Shown here piece after piece: positions 27,365 to 35,762 of a stretch of DNA of 64,000 bases. Below the pieces are notes generated by a model, which made no database searches, had not been told where the DNA came from, and worked only from the letters and a program-made list of their open reading frames with translations. Made by a program: the position numbers and the translations under genes. Source of the DNA: Gammaproteobacteria bacterium (GTDB lineage: Bacteria; Pseudomonadota; Gammaproteobacteria; SZUA-140); NCBI GenBank assembly GCA_020847075.1, contig JADLCS010000058.1:17074-81073 (forward strand). The letters are read 5' to 3'. Within the stretch, counting starts at the first letter, position 1. Each line of letters begins with the position of its first letter.

Positions 27365-27981
27365 ATGGGTTCTCGTCAGGGAGGCAGTTTGCAGATTGCC
27401 TCGGATTGAATGGGGTGGCTCCAAAGGATTATAGAGATGGATCCGAAAGATCTCGCGCTTGAGTCCGATAATACTAACTTCAGGCCGGAAAAACCAAAGC
27501 CGCAGCCTTTCTTATTTATCGTGAGACTTGTATGAATTCAGGGTGATATCGATGTTTAATCTCGGAGCGTCATATAGGGCAAGATCTTGGACAAGGCTTC
27601 GAGTCATAATTTCGTATTATGTAAATTTATGTTATCCTTCGACAAGTCTTACCGGTCTTTCTGGAGAGGGTGCGAGGAGCGACTGCTCGGCAGTGCCTGA
27701 TTCGAAGATCTCGCTATGCAAGGGCATGCAACATGGGGCGCACATTGGCCGTCGGTGCTTTGATCTGCCCCACTCACCTCGTCAAGGATGGCTCTGGTGT
27801 CTGGCAACGGACACATATTCAACGCTTTTCGAAATACTCAGGGACGGATTTTGGAGCAATGCTTGCGGATGCTTGGAGTATGCGGTCGATGCTCCTGAAT
27901 GTCAGTACTGTAAGGTGAATGACAGACGATAAGATTGTTTGAATACTCCAAATAAGCAAAAGCCGTCGAGGAGATATAGTT
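27365..27981. other. 617-base gap upstream of moaA without a convincing gene
   Basis: The composition is clearly more AT-rich than the neighbouring genes (AT-rich core about 27540-27640). A 134-codon frame at 27528-27932 has no recognisable protein character. The gap must hold promoters for the divergent kelch and moaA genes and leaves a possible leader of several hundred bases before moaA. I could not fit a molybdenum-cofactor riboswitch by eye. Confidence 0.4.
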
Positions 27982-29103
27982 ATGCTCAACAACCCTCTGA
28001 ATCATAAAACGTCGTATGGGGCGTTCGCCGGTGAGCCAGCATCTGTACCGCAAGAAAATCCTCCTCTGAATCCACTTCCTCCCCTGCAAGACCGTCATGG
28101 TCGCACGTTTGATTATGTGCGAATCGCCGTAATCGAGCAGTGTAATCTGCGTTGCACCTACTGCATGCCTGAAGAGGGCGTGAAGTTCAAAGAAAAAGAC
28201 ATGGTGTTGCGTACCGACGAAATACTGCGCATCGTCGAGATCCTGGCCCGCATGGGGGTGAGAAAAATCCGTTACACCGGGGGTGAGCCCACGGTGCGCC
28301 CGGACATCGTGGATATCGTGGCGCGAACAGTCAAAACCCCGGGCGTCAAGGGCGTCCACCTGACGACGAACGGGCTGCTCTTCCCCAAATATGCAAAAGA
28401 TCTGCGCAACGCCGGTCTGTTGGGGGTCAACATCAGCCTGGACTCCCTGCAGGCCGACAAGTTCGAATCAATTACACGGCGCTCCGGTCTCGAGAAGGTT
28501 CTGGAGAGCATCGACCTTGCCGTCGAACTCGGTTTTCCGCGGGTCAAGGTCAATGTGGTTTTGATGCGCGGCTTCAACGAAGACGAACTGATCCCCTTCT
28601 GCGAGTTGACCAAAGATCGCCCGATCACGGTGCGTTTCATCGAATTCATGCCCTTCGACGCCCATCAGATCTGGGAAACGGGCGAGCATTTTGCCAGCGC
28701 CGCCGATTTGTGCGGCCAGATCGAGACCTACTACAAGGGACACGGGCTCCAGCCTTCGAGCGGTACCCGCACGGAACATCACATATATCAGGTCCCCGGA
28801 TATGCGGGTAAGGTCGCGGTCATTCCCGCCTTCACCCGCAGCCTCTGCGGCAACTGCTCGCGCATCCGCGTCACTGCGGATGGGAGCATCATGAACTGCC
28901 TGTATTCGGAAGAGCCCTATCTTCTGAAAGACCTGATCCGGAATGGCGCCTCGGATGACGATGTGGTGGCCCTGTTCCGCAAGGCGTTTGACGAGAAACA
29001 TAAAGACGGGTTCGAGGCCAAGAAGGCCGCGAGCGTGGCCGCGAAGATCAATGTCTCGGATATTTCACGTTCGCGGGCGAGCATGACTCAGATTGGCGGC
29101 TAG
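27982..29103 (+). CDS. moaA: GTP 3',8-cyclase MoaA
   Basis: 373 residues, a radical SAM enzyme starting molybdopterin synthesis by converting GTP to 3',8-cyclo-7,8-dihydro-GTP. The radical SAM cluster cysteines are C54, C58 and C61 in CNLRCTYC, followed by GGEPTVRPD. The second cluster is bound near the C-terminus by CGNCSRIRVTADG and the cysteine of NCLYS. The tail ends in the Gly-Gly required for activity. About 40 extra residues precede the conserved core. GGAG lies at 27970-27973, nine bases before the ATG. Confidence 0.96.
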   Translation: MLNNPLNHKTSYGAFAGEPASVPQENPPLNPLPPLQDRHGRTFDYVRIAVIEQCNLRCTYCMPEEGVKFKEKDMVLRTDEILRIVEILARMGVRKIRYTGGEPTVRPDIVDIVARTVKTPGVKGVHLTTNGLLFPKYAKDLRNAGLLGVNISLDSLQADKFESITRRSGLEKVLESIDLAVELGFPRVKVNVVLMRGFNEDELIPFCELTKDRPITVRFIEFMPFDAHQIWETGEHFASAADLCGQIETYYKGHGLQPSSGTRTEHHIYQVPGYAGKVAVIPAFTRSLCGNCSRIRVTADGSIMNCLYSEEPYLLKDLIRNGASDDDVVALFRKAFDEKHKDGFEAKKAASVAAKINVSDISRSRASMTQIGG

Positions 29104-29164
29104 TCTTCTGGCCGGCACGTCTTTGGTAGCGTAGACATTAGAAAGCGAGGGAAGAAGGACAGCC

Positions 29165-29656
29165 ATGAGCTATAACGATCTGACACATTTCAACGCCAGC
29201 GGCGAGGCCCACATGGTCGATGTGGGGAACAAGAACGTGACGGTCAGGGAAGGCATTGCCGAAGGCCGGATCTATATGCAGCCGGAGACCCTGAAAAAGA
29301 TCATGGAGGGCTCTCATAAGAAGGGAGACGTGCTGGGCATCGCACGCGTCGCCGGGATCATGGGCGCCAAGAAGACCCCCGATCTCGTCCCGCTTTGCCA
29401 TCCCATCCTGATCACGGCGGTGGATGTCGAACTCGTGCCCGAACCGGAGAAGAGCGCGGTGTATTGCAAGGCCGTTGTGCGTTGCGGCGGGCAGACGGGC
29501 GTCGAAATGGAGACCTTGACTGCGGTGCAGGTCGCTCTTCTGACGATCTACGATATGTGCAAGGCCGTGGATCGCGGAATGGTCATCTCGGAAGTCGGTC
29601 TGCTGGAGAAATCCGGCGGTAAGTCGGGGCATTGGCGCCGTTCGGCCAACGCCTGA
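29165..29656 (+). CDS. moaC: Cyclic pyranopterin monophosphate synthase MoaC
   Basis: 163 residues, full length. It converts the MoaA product to cyclic pyranopterin monophosphate. Conserved segments are the N-terminal [57 protein letters not shown] with catalytic acidic and basic residues, and the terminal [10 protein letters not shown]. It lies 61 bases after moaA with GAGGGAAGAAGGA upstream of the ATG, and is very probably in the same transcript. Confidence 0.97.
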   Translation: MSYNDLTHFNASGEAHMVDVGNKNVTVREGIAEGRIYMQPETLKKIMEGSHKKGDVLGIARVAGIMGAKKTPDLVPLCHPILITAVDVELVPEPEKSAVYCKAVVRCGGQTGVEMETLTAVQVALLTIYDMCKAVDRGMVISEVGLLEKSGGKSGHWRRSANA

Positions 29657-29703
29657 CGGGTCCGGTTTATTCGAATCGTTTTGATGAATTAGGGGCATCG
29701 ATT

Positions 29704-29937
29704 ATGGATCTCAAGGTACGGTATTTTGCTAGCCTGCGTGACCGCATGGGACGTTCGGAAGAGAAGGTCAGCATCGATCAGGGCAAGGTAACGGTGGCGG
29801 ATCTGTGGAAGAAGGTTTCGAACGCCCCCTTGCCGGAAACCATTCTGGTCGCCGTGAACATGGAATATACGGATGCGGCTCACGAACTGAAGAGTGGCGA
29901 TGAGGTCGCGTTTTTCCCACCGGTTACGGGAGGATGA
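29704..29937 (+). CDS. moaD: Molybdopterin synthase sulfur carrier subunit MoaD
   Basis: 77 residues with a ubiquitin-like fold: LKVRYFASLRDRMG at the N-terminus and the terminal FFPPVTGG, whose last glycine is adenylated by MoeB and turned into a thiocarboxylate. The frame is open further upstream (from 29632), but family length and the start MDLKVRY support the ATG at 29704. moaE starts three bases after the stop, so the two synthase subunits are coupled. Confidence 0.95.
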   Translation: MDLKVRYFASLRDRMGRSEEKVSIDQGKVTVADLWKKVSNAPLPETILVAVNMEYTDAAHELKSGDEVAFFPPVTGG

Positions 29938-29940
29938 TGT

Positions 29941-30414
29941 ATGAAGGTTTTTATAACCAAAGACGTCTTGGATCCGTATAAAGAGATTCTGGATTACGAG
30001 AAGGCGGCGTTGCCTCCCGGAAAGCACGGTGGTGTAGTTTCTTTCGTCGGTACGATGCGCGATTTTAACGACGGACAGGACGTTCGTGCGATGAATCTCG
30101 ACTACTATCCGGGAATGACGGAACACCATATCGAGCGTGTTTGCCAAGAGGCGATGAACGAGTGGGATGTAATGGATTGTCTGGTCGCCCACCGGGTCGG
30201 TGAAATGATCCCTACCGATCCGATCGTTCTGGTGGCCGTGTGGTCCGCGCATCGCAAGGATTCGTTCGATGCCTGTCGTTACATCATCAATTATCTGAAA
30301 GAGAGCGCCCCTTTCTGGAAGTGTGAGGTGACGACCGCGGGAAAGAAGCACTGGGTCGAAAAGAACTCGGAAGATCCCGGCGTCGCCAAGCGGGTGGTTC
30401 GTAAATCGGCCTAA
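29941..30414 (+). CDS. moaE: Molybdopterin synthase catalytic subunit MoaE
   Basis: 157 residues. With MoaD it inserts two sulfurs into cyclic pyranopterin to give molybdopterin. The motifs GGVVSFVGTMRDF, HRVGEMIPTDPIVLVAVWSAHR and ESAPFWKCEVTTAGKKHWVEKN contain the substrate-binding arginine, histidines and lysines of the family. The ribosome site GGGAGGATGATGT overlaps the end of moaD. It is the last gene of the moaACDE operon; the later steps (moeA, mogA, mobA) are not in the window. Confidence 0.96.
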   Translation: MKVFITKDVLDPYKEILDYEKAALPPGKHGGVVSFVGTMRDFNDGQDVRAMNLDYYPGMTEHHIERVCQEAMNEWDVMDCLVAHRVGEMIPTDPIVLVAVWSAHRKDSFDACRYIINYLKESAPFWKCEVTTAGKKHWVEKNSEDPGVAKRVVRKSA

Positions 30415-30433
30415 GTCCTTCGCCGGAGCCTGA

Positions 30434-30452
30434 CACGAGACTTCGCCTCGTG
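30434..30452 (+). terminator. Possible terminator hairpin after moaE
   Basis: CACGAG, 7 bases, CTCGTG, followed by a second GC-rich fold and a mixed TCCTCCTTTCCTC tract. The T-run is poor, so this is a weak candidate. Confidence 0.35.
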
Positions 30453-30509
30453 GTCGGGGCGAGGTCCTCCTTTCCTCAATTAATCCCTAATCATCCTTGT
30501 CGATTCAGC

Positions 30510-30537
30510 TTGACTGAAACCTTATGAGGGATAAAAT
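30510..30537 (+). promoter_or_regulatory. Sigma-70 promoter of the nickel importer operon
   Basis: TTGACT (30510-30515), 16 bases, TAAAAT (30532-30537); each box matches the consensus at five of six positions. The start would be near 30544, right where the palindrome 30543-30571 begins. Confidence 0.65.
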
Positions 30538-30542
30538 ATTAC

Positions 30543-30571
30543 ATGTGATCTGGAAATAATACAGATTACAT
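30543..30571. promoter_or_regulatory. Palindrome at the nickel operon start, candidate NikR operator
   Basis: ATGTGATCTG, 9 bases, CAGATTACAT: 9 of 10 arm bases are complementary. The total length of 29 is close to the 28-base enteric NikR operator, with outer half-sites ATGTGA and TTACAT. The position over the predicted transcription start suits a repressor. nikR itself is at 36.0 kb. Confidence 0.5.
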
Positions 30572-30717
30572 CATATCTTCAAGTTTTATCATTGAAAATC
30601 ATATGGCTGGATCATCACCCATAAAATCATCAGAGGTTAAGATCCATTGACTACCGGAAGCCGTAACCCCTGATTGGTCCTGGTCAAAAAAATCCTTCTA
30701 TTCAGGAGCACGTCAAA

Positions 30718-31512
30718 ATGAGCGATAAGAAAATGAAATTGAGCCTTTTCCTGGGTGGCTTGTTAGCCATGGGGGCGATCGGTACGGCCTCCGCCCACTT
30801 TCAGATGATTATCCCGTCGGATGACATGGTCAGGCAGGATGAGAATCGCAATCTGGATATCGACGTGATGTTCTGGCATCCCTTTGAAGGTCATGGGATG
30901 GACATGGTAAAGCCGGCACAGTTCGGTGTTCTCGTCGGCGGCAAGAAAGTGAGCCTGCTGGATAGCCTGAAACCCAACAAATTCAAGGGCACGGACGGCG
31001 AGACGCACGATGGATTCAAGGTCTCCTATGAGCTGAAGTCAAACTGTGATCACACGTTCTATATCGAGCCGAAGCCTTATTGGGAGCCGGCTGAGGAATC
31101 TTTCATCATTCACTACACCAAGGTCGTGGTGAACGCCTTCGGGCTGGAGGAAGGCTGGGGCGATGAGGTCGGTCTCAAGACCGAGATCGCGCCTTTGACG
31201 CGTCCCTATGGCATCTACGCCGGCAACGTGTTTCAGGGGGTGGTCAAGGTCAATGGGAAGCCCGCGCCCTTTACCGAAGTCGAGGTTGAATACTACAACA
31301 AGGACGGCAAGCTGAAGGCGGCCGCCGATCCCATGATCACCCAGGTGGTGAAGGCGGATGCCAACGGTGTATTCACCTATGCGATGCCCAGGGCCGGCTG
31401 GTGGGGTTTTGCCGCGCTGAATGAAGATGAGAATACCATGCAGCATGATGGCAAGGACTATCCGATCGAGATCGGGGCCGTGCTGTGGGTTCGCACCCAT
31501 GATATGAAGTAA
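30718..31512 (+). CDS. nikK: Periplasmic DUF4198 protein, NikK-type component of the nickel ECF importer
   Basis: 264 residues. A signal peptide (about 1-26, cleaved after TASA) leaves a mature protein starting HFQMIIPSDDMV, an exposed N-terminal histidine typical of DUF4198 metal-uptake proteins. The fold is beta-rich, with a conserved acidic/histidine region WHPFEGHGMDMVKP and a C-terminal DAAG-like module (ADANGVFTYAMPRAGWWGFAAL). DUF4198 proteins accompany CbiM/NikM transporters and are thought to capture nickel or cobalt in the periplasm. It is the first gene of an operon with nikL, M, Q and O. Confidence 0.85.
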   Translation: MSDKKMKLSLFLGGLLAMGAIGTASAHFQMIIPSDDMVRQDENRNLDIDVMFWHPFEGHGMDMVKPAQFGVLVGGKKVSLLDSLKPNKFKGTDGETHDGFKVSYELKSNCDHTFYIEPKPYWEPAEESFIIHYTKVVVNAFGLEEGWGDEVGLKTEIAPLTRPYGIYAGNVFQGVVKVNGKPAPFTEVEVEYYNKDGKLKAAADPMITQVVKADANGVFTYAMPRAGWWGFAALNEDENTMQHDGKDYPIEIGAVLWVRTHDMK

Positions 31513-31547
31513 GGTCTGCGTCACTCACATGCCATTATGAGGTCCTC

Positions 31548-32267
31548 ATGTCTACTTTCGTTGTTCAGATGAAAGGAGCAGGAGTAGAAGGTGCGCCCCG
31601 TTTCTGGGGCGCACTTTTCAGCGCGTTTGAATTCCGTTTCCTGCTGCTGCTTGCCGGCGTTATCGCCCTGTCTCTCGCGTCCAGCCATGCCTACGCGCAT
31701 AAGGTGAACATGTTTGCCTATGTCGAGGGCAACAAGGTCATGATGGAAGGGTATTTTGCCGACGGCAACAAGCCGATGAACTGTGATGTCATTGTGACCG
31801 ATCCCGACAAAAATGTTCTGGTCAAGGGATTGACGGATCGTGAGGGAAAGTTTTCATTCGACATCCCGAAGATCACCGATCTCAGGATCGTTCTCAATGC
31901 CGGGATGGGGCATCGTGCCGAGTTTGTCATCTCACGAGATGAATTGACCGGTGTCAGCCCGGCCGCCGAGTCGGGGACGGAGGGCGATGCGGGTACCGTG
32001 GAGAGTGACGAGACGGCGGGGACGGATGCGTCGAGCGACGTCTCATCGCTATCTTCCGGGGTATCGAATGCCAGTGAGGCGGCCATTCGCAAGGCGGTTG
32101 CCGAAGCTAATGTGCCTTTGATGCGGGCGATAGAGGAACTGAAGGAAGGTGTAAACTTTGCGAACATCGTGGGCGGGATAGGTTTCATCTTCGGCATCGT
32201 CGGGATATTGTTTTACGTCAAGGCGCGCAAGACGCTCGATTCCCGATCTTCCGCTGCGGCAAAGTGA
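31548..32267 (+). CDS. nikL: NikL-like membrane-anchored component of the nickel importer
   Basis: 239 residues. After a long N-terminal signal/anchor region (hydrophobic about 29-45, ending SSHAYA) the periplasmic part begins HKVNMFAYVEGNKVMMEGYF, with an N-terminal His as in CbiL/NikL proteins. A carboxypeptidase-regulatory-like beta domain follows, then a Ser/Thr/Glu-rich linker (about 140-180) and a C-terminal membrane helix (NIVGGIGFIFGIVGILFYV). It probably helps deliver nickel to NikM. A terminator-like hairpin lies inside codons 15-22. Confidence 0.8.
   Translation: MSTFVVQMKGAGVEGAPRFWGALFSAFEFRFLLLLAGVIALSLASSHAYAHKVNMFAYVEGNKVMMEGYFADGNKPMNCDVIVTDPDKNVLVKGLTDREGKFSFDIPKITDLRIVLNAGMGHRAEFVISRDELTGVSPAAESGTEGDAGTVESDETAGTDASSDVSSLSSGVSNASEAAIRKAVAEANVPLMRAIEELKEGVNFANIVGGIGFIFGIVGILFYVKARKTLDSRSSAAAK
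31591..31618 (+). terminator. Terminator-like hairpin inside the start of nikL (possible attenuator)
   Basis: A perfect 9-base stem GTGCGCCCC / GGGGCGCAC with a 6-base loop, followed by TTTT, lies within the first codons of nikL. It could end part of the transcripts after nikK, giving more of the periplasmic binder than of the membrane parts. Confidence 0.5.
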
Positions 32268-32342
32268 ATTTTTCTCCATTTTCATACAGGGGTTGCCGAT
32301 AAGATCCCTATGAATTAACGATCACGGTCCTGGCAGGATCCT

Positions 32343-32987
32343 ATGCATATATCAGAAGGCGTATTGAGCGCTCCGGTGTTGATCACCGGCTTTGTCGGTA
32401 CTGCTGTACTTGCCGCAGTCACCATGCGCAAAATGGATCTGGAGGAAATCCCCAAGATTTCCGTCATCACATCGGTATTTTTCGTCTCCTCACTCATTCA
32501 TGTCCCCATCGGGGTCACCAGCGTCCATTTGATCCTGAATGGTTTGGTCGGGGTTATCCTCGGATGGCGGGCGTTTCCCGCAGTTCTGGTCGGATTAGTG
32601 TTGCAGGCGATACTGTTCGGGCATGGTGGGGTGACTGTCATCGGTGTGAACTGCCTGATGATGGGCGGCGGGGCACTGATGGCCTATGTGGTGTGGCAGC
32701 AGCGTCATCACTTCTCACTCAAGCGCAAGGAGATGATTTTCGGTGCACTGGCTGGTGCGACCGGTGTCGGATTCTCCGGCATTGTCCTTGCCCTGGCGCT
32801 CGCGACTACCGGCGAGGCATTCCATGCGGTCGCGGGGGCGGTGCTCATCGCGCATATCCCGATAATCATCATAGAAGCAGGAGTCGTGGGTGCCTGCGCC
32901 GAGTTCCTGAGCCGTGTCAAGCCCGAAATCCTGGCCGGTCAACGGCCGACGCCAAACCCGGCCGGTTCGGCCGATGTTGCGACGTGA
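32343..32987 (+). CDS. nikM: Substrate-specific S component NikM/CbiM of the ECF nickel/cobalt importer
   Basis: 214 residues with about six or seven hydrophobic helices. The extreme N-terminus MHISEGVLSAPV is the CbiM/NikM metal site, in which the terminal amino group and His2 bind the ion. A further histidine-containing conserved stretch is HVPIGVTSVHLILNGLVGVILGW. CbiM and NikM are hard to separate by sequence; the neighbouring nikR and absence of cobalamin genes favour nickel. It is followed by nikQ. Confidence 0.92.
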   Translation: MHISEGVLSAPVLITGFVGTAVLAAVTMRKMDLEEIPKISVITSVFFVSSLIHVPIGVTSVHLILNGLVGVILGWRAFPAVLVGLVLQAILFGHGGVTVIGVNCLMMGGGALMAYVVWQQRHHFSLKRKEMIFGALAGATGVGFSGIVLALALATTGEAFHAVAGAVLIAHIPIIIIEAGVVGACAEFLSRVKPEILAGQRPTPNPAGSADVAT

Positions 32988-33030
32988 AGATGCTCCACGG
33001 TGCTTATCCTGATGTCCTCCCGGGGATTCC

Positions 33031-33819
33031 ATGGCCTTAGATATAGATCGATATTCCAGCATTGATTCGCCCATAAGCCGCTGGGATCCGCGGTTCAAGA
33101 TCTTTGCCCTGGGGATACTGATAATCTCCATCGCGCTGCTGAAGACCATACCCGTGGCGATCACTGCACTGGCGATCGCCGCGGTGATCATCGGGATGAG
33201 CGCCTTGCCACTGCATTTTATTTCTCATGGCTTATCCTTCATCCTCGTTTTTCTCGTCCCGTTTTTTTTCATCATGCCCTTCAGTTATCCGGGTGAAGCC
33301 GCCTTCCGTGTCTTGGGCCTTCCATTCGCTTGGGAGGGATTGAGGTATGCGACGCTGATCTTCACGAAGGCGCTGGCGATCGTTCTCGTCTCTTTTTCCA
33401 TATTCGGTTCGAGTCGATTCGACGTTTCCATGATCGCGCTGCAAAAATTGAAATGTCCCAAGATCATCGTTCAGATGCTGCTGTTTACATATCGCTATAC
33501 CTATGTATTTCTGGAAGAAATGCATCGCATGCATACCTCGATGCATTCCCGTGGGTTCGTTGCGGGCACGAATGCGCAGACATTACGCATCTACGGAAAT
33601 TTTATCGGGACTTTGCTGGTGCGCAGCTTTGAGCGCACGGATCGCGTGTATAAAGCCATGCTGTCTAAAGGCTATCAGGGTGAACTGCACTCTATGGTCA
33701 AATTCAAGTCGTCTTCCCCGGACATTCTTAAGGGGCTAATTGTGATAGGATTGGCGCTGGCCTTGTTATTGTCGGATTACGGCGGGATCTTCACGGCCGC
33801 GGAACAGGGCTGGTATTAG
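33031..33819 (+). CDS. nikQ: Energy-coupling T component NikQ/CbiQ
   Basis: 262 residues, a polytopic membrane protein of the EcfT/CbiQ family linking the S component to the ATPase. Hydrophobic helices occupy about 24-125 and 228-250. The two coupling-helix signatures are recognisable as MHSRGF and LSKGYQGE, variants of Ala-Arg-Gly. The start region DRYSSIDSPISRWDPRFKIFAL is typical. nikO follows 37 bases later. Confidence 0.92.
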   Translation: MALDIDRYSSIDSPISRWDPRFKIFALGILIISIALLKTIPVAITALAIAAVIIGMSALPLHFISHGLSFILVFLVPFFFIMPFSYPGEAAFRVLGLPFAWEGLRYATLIFTKALAIVLVSFSIFGSSRFDVSMIALQKLKCPKIIVQMLLFTYRYTYVFLEEMHRMHTSMHSRGFVAGTNAQTLRIYGNFIGTLLVRSFERTDRVYKAMLSKGYQGELHSMVKFKSSSPDILKGLIVIGLALALLLSDYGGIFTAAEQGWY

Positions 33820-33856
33820 AACAATAAACTTATCCCTTTGATCTTGCGAGGATAGG

Positions 33857-34951
33857 ATGTCAGAGCGCGTCCTTGTTGAAGCCGATAACCTGCATTTCTC
33901 CTATCCTGACGGGCACAAGGTCCTGAAGGGGATTTCCTTCAGGATCAAACGGGGCGAGAAGGTCGCGCTGATAGGACCGAACGGCGCGGGAAAATCCACC
34001 CTGATGAGCCATCTGAACGGGGTGCAACTGGCGAGTTCCGGGCGTATCGTCATCGACGGGATTCCGGTCAGTAAAAACAACCTGAAAGAAATTCGCCGCA
34101 AGATCGGGATCGTGTTCCAGGATCCCGATGATCAGCTCTTTTGTCCGACGGTTTACGATGACGTTGCATTTGGTCCCTTGAATCTGGGATTGCCCGAGCA
34201 TGAGATTACCTCCCGTGTCCAGGAGGCCTTGTCCGTGGTCGGTCTGGAGGGGTTTGATCAGCGTTCCTCGTTTCACCTATCCTTCGGCGAGCGCAAGCGC
34301 CTCGCATTGGCTACGGTATTATCCTATCAGCCCGAGATCCTGGTGTTCGATGAGCCGTCGACCAACATGGATCCGATGAATCGCAGGAATCTCATCAATT
34401 GGCTCAAGAATTCGGATAAAACCCTGCTGCTCTGTACACATGATCTCGATATCGCCCTCGAGGTATGCGATCGTTGCCTGTTGCTCACCGACGGCCGTAT
34501 CGAGAGCGACGGGCCGACCCATAAGATCCTCTATGATCGAGGGCTGCTCGAGAGGAACAAGCTTGAGATGCCCCTCGCGCTCATGACTCATGAGTTGTTG
34601 CACGATATTCTGGCCGAACAGGACATGGACGAGGAGCACCGGCATATAATCGGGAAATTCCTGCATGCCCATCGTCATGCCCATGGATCCGATGCGCACA
34701 TCCACGTCCATCTGCATGCGCATGAACACGGCCACGAACACTTGCATGAGAAAGTCGACGAGTCGCACTTCCATGAAGTGGACGAGCGCCACCATGAAGT
34801 ATCTCATGATCATATCGCCGTGCCCCATTCCCACGGTGGTGGAGAGGGGCAGCACGACCATGACCACGATCATGGTCATCATCATGACCATTCCCACCCT
34901 CACGATCATGATGGAGAGGATACCGGGCATAAGTCACGGGATGCAGGCTGA
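33857..34951 (+). CDS. nikO: ATPase NikO/CbiO of the nickel importer with histidine-rich tail
   Basis: 364 residues. Residues 1-250 form a normal ECF ATPase: Walker [10 protein letters not shown] (40-48), Q-loop FQDPDDQLF, signature LSFGE (141-145), Walker B ILVFDEPS (161-168) and H-loop CTHDLD. From about residue 261 an extra tail of some 104 residues holds about 35 histidines, mixed with Asp, Glu and Ser. Such tails bind nickel, as in hydrogenase and urease maturation proteins, so the ATPase may also buffer cytoplasmic nickel. It ends the operon; 253 bases without a gene follow. Confidence 0.92.
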   Translation: MSERVLVEADNLHFSYPDGHKVLKGISFRIKRGEKVALIGPNGAGKSTLMSHLNGVQLASSGRIVIDGIPVSKNNLKEIRRKIGIVFQDPDDQLFCPTVYDDVAFGPLNLGLPEHEITSRVQEALSVVGLEGFDQRSSFHLSFGERKRLALATVLSYQPEILVFDEPSTNMDPMNRRNLINWLKNSDKTLLLCTHDLDIALEVCDRCLLLTDGRIESDGPTHKILYDRGLLERNKLEMPLALMTHELLHDILAEQDMDEEHRHIIGKFLHAHRHAHGSDAHIHVHLHAHEHGHEHLHEKVDESHFHEVDERHHEVSHDHIAVPHSHGGGEGQHDHDHDHGHHHDHSHPHDHDGEDTGHKSRDAG

Positions 34952-35204
34952 GTCCGTTGTCGGAGGGGGATTCGGGTGCTTGCCAGGAGTGGCTTGAGCG
35001 TCCGCGATCCCGGGCTGGCGCTGAAACAGACTGGAAAAGCTCATCGCTGCGGCGGCGCGCCTCGGGTGGAGGGGTGGCCGTGGCGACGCCCGCTGATTCT
35101 TTCAGAACATTCTCGACGCGTCGGACGCATGGGGCATGTCATACCCCTGACGTCAACCGTAATGTCCCATCCCTTGTCGGAATGGCATCATTTGATGTCC
35201 AGGG

Positions 35205-35498
35205 TCAGCGATATTTCAGGATTTCCATGAGCTCGTCGATGATCTCGCCGGCGTCCCCCCGGCTCCCCGCGGTTACCACGTGATCATGGAGATGGCTGCG
35301 CAGGATGATGTCTCCGACCTTCACCATGGCGCCGTCGACCGCCCTGATCTGCTTGATGACATCGACGCAATAGACTGAATCGACTTCCATCATCCGTATG
35401 ATCCCTTCCACGTGCCCCTTGATGGAGCGCAGCCGGGCAATGGCTTCCGAGCGGGTGGCGGGATTCAGCTGCAGGTTCTGGTGGCAACCGGCCATCAC
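35205..35498 (-). CDS. CsoR/RcnR-family metal-sensing repressor
   Basis: 97 residues, all-helical DUF156 family: ARLRSIKGHVEGIIRMMEVDSVYCVDVIKQI. By alignment from memory the metal positions are C44 (X), H69 (Y) and H73 (Z). Copper CsoR has Cys-His-Cys, whereas nickel/cobalt RcnR uses Cys-His-His plus an N-terminal His; H6 could supply that. This fits a nickel or cobalt sensor better than a copper one. Its start overlaps the HMA gene stop by four bases, and a CsoR-type operator lies just upstream of the pair. Confidence 0.85.
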   Translation of the reverse strand: MMAGCHQNLQLNPATRSEAIARLRSIKGHVEGIIRMMEVDSVYCVDVIKQIRAVDGAMVKVGDIILRSHLHDHVVTAGSRGDAGEIIDELMEILKYR

Positions 35499-35692
35499 GC
35501 GACTACGGCTGAATAGCCCGCTTCACGTATGGCCGTGATAACGGCCTGGGTGTCGGGTGAGCCTTCTATGACGGCGGTTCCATTGTCGAGGCGGATCTCC
35601 TTGATTTGCTGGACGCCGGGCACCGCGCGCAGCGCCTTTTCAACCGAGTTGACGCAGTGATTGCAGCTCATGCCGGTAATTTTGACGATCAT
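35495..35692 (-). CDS. Heavy-metal-associated domain protein (CopZ-like metallochaperone)
   Basis: 65 residues, a single HMA ferredoxin-like domain. The metal loop GMSCNHC supplies C10 and C13, and the C-terminal EAGYSAVVA is typical. Such proteins usually carry Cu(I), but here the cysteine pair includes an intervening His and the genes around handle nickel, so the metal is open. It is coupled to the CsoR/RcnR-like repressor and divergent from nikR. Confidence 0.88.
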   Translation of the reverse strand: MIVKITGMSCNHCVNSVEKALRAVPGVQQIKEIRLDNGTAVIEGSPDTQAVITAIREAGYSAVVA

Positions 35693-35710
35693 GGCCTTTT
35701 GCTCCTTATT

Positions 35711-35728
35711 CCACCCCAGGTGGGGTGG
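35711..35728. promoter_or_regulatory. CsoR/RcnR-type operator
   Basis: CCACCCC-AGGT-GGGGTGG, a perfect dyad with the G-tract character of CsoR-family operators and close to the mycobacterial csoR site as I remember it. It lies 19 bases upstream of the HMA gene ATG, so binding would block that operon. Confidence 0.6.
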
Positions 35729-35762
35729 GGTAGTTGAGATGAAAATATCATCCCTGTTTTTC

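Larger units (their letters stand above)
30415..30717. other. 303-base region between moaE and the nickel operon
   Basis: It holds a weak hairpin after moaE, then an AT-rich control region with a promoter and palindrome for the nickel importer, listed separately. No gene is seen. Confidence 0.6.

Noticed and set aside
27528-27932. 134-codon frame upstream of moaA
   Set aside because: No domain, no ribosome site, several rare-looking stretches. Treated as non-coding control region.
28460-28475. TTCGAATC resembling a tRNA T-loop
   Set aside because: It falls inside moaA coding sequence with no flanking cloverleaf. No tRNA genes were found in the window.
34952-35204. Possible small gene between nikO and the CsoR-like gene
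   Set aside because: The short frames on both strands have no ribosome site or protein character; nothing else is seen in this stretch.
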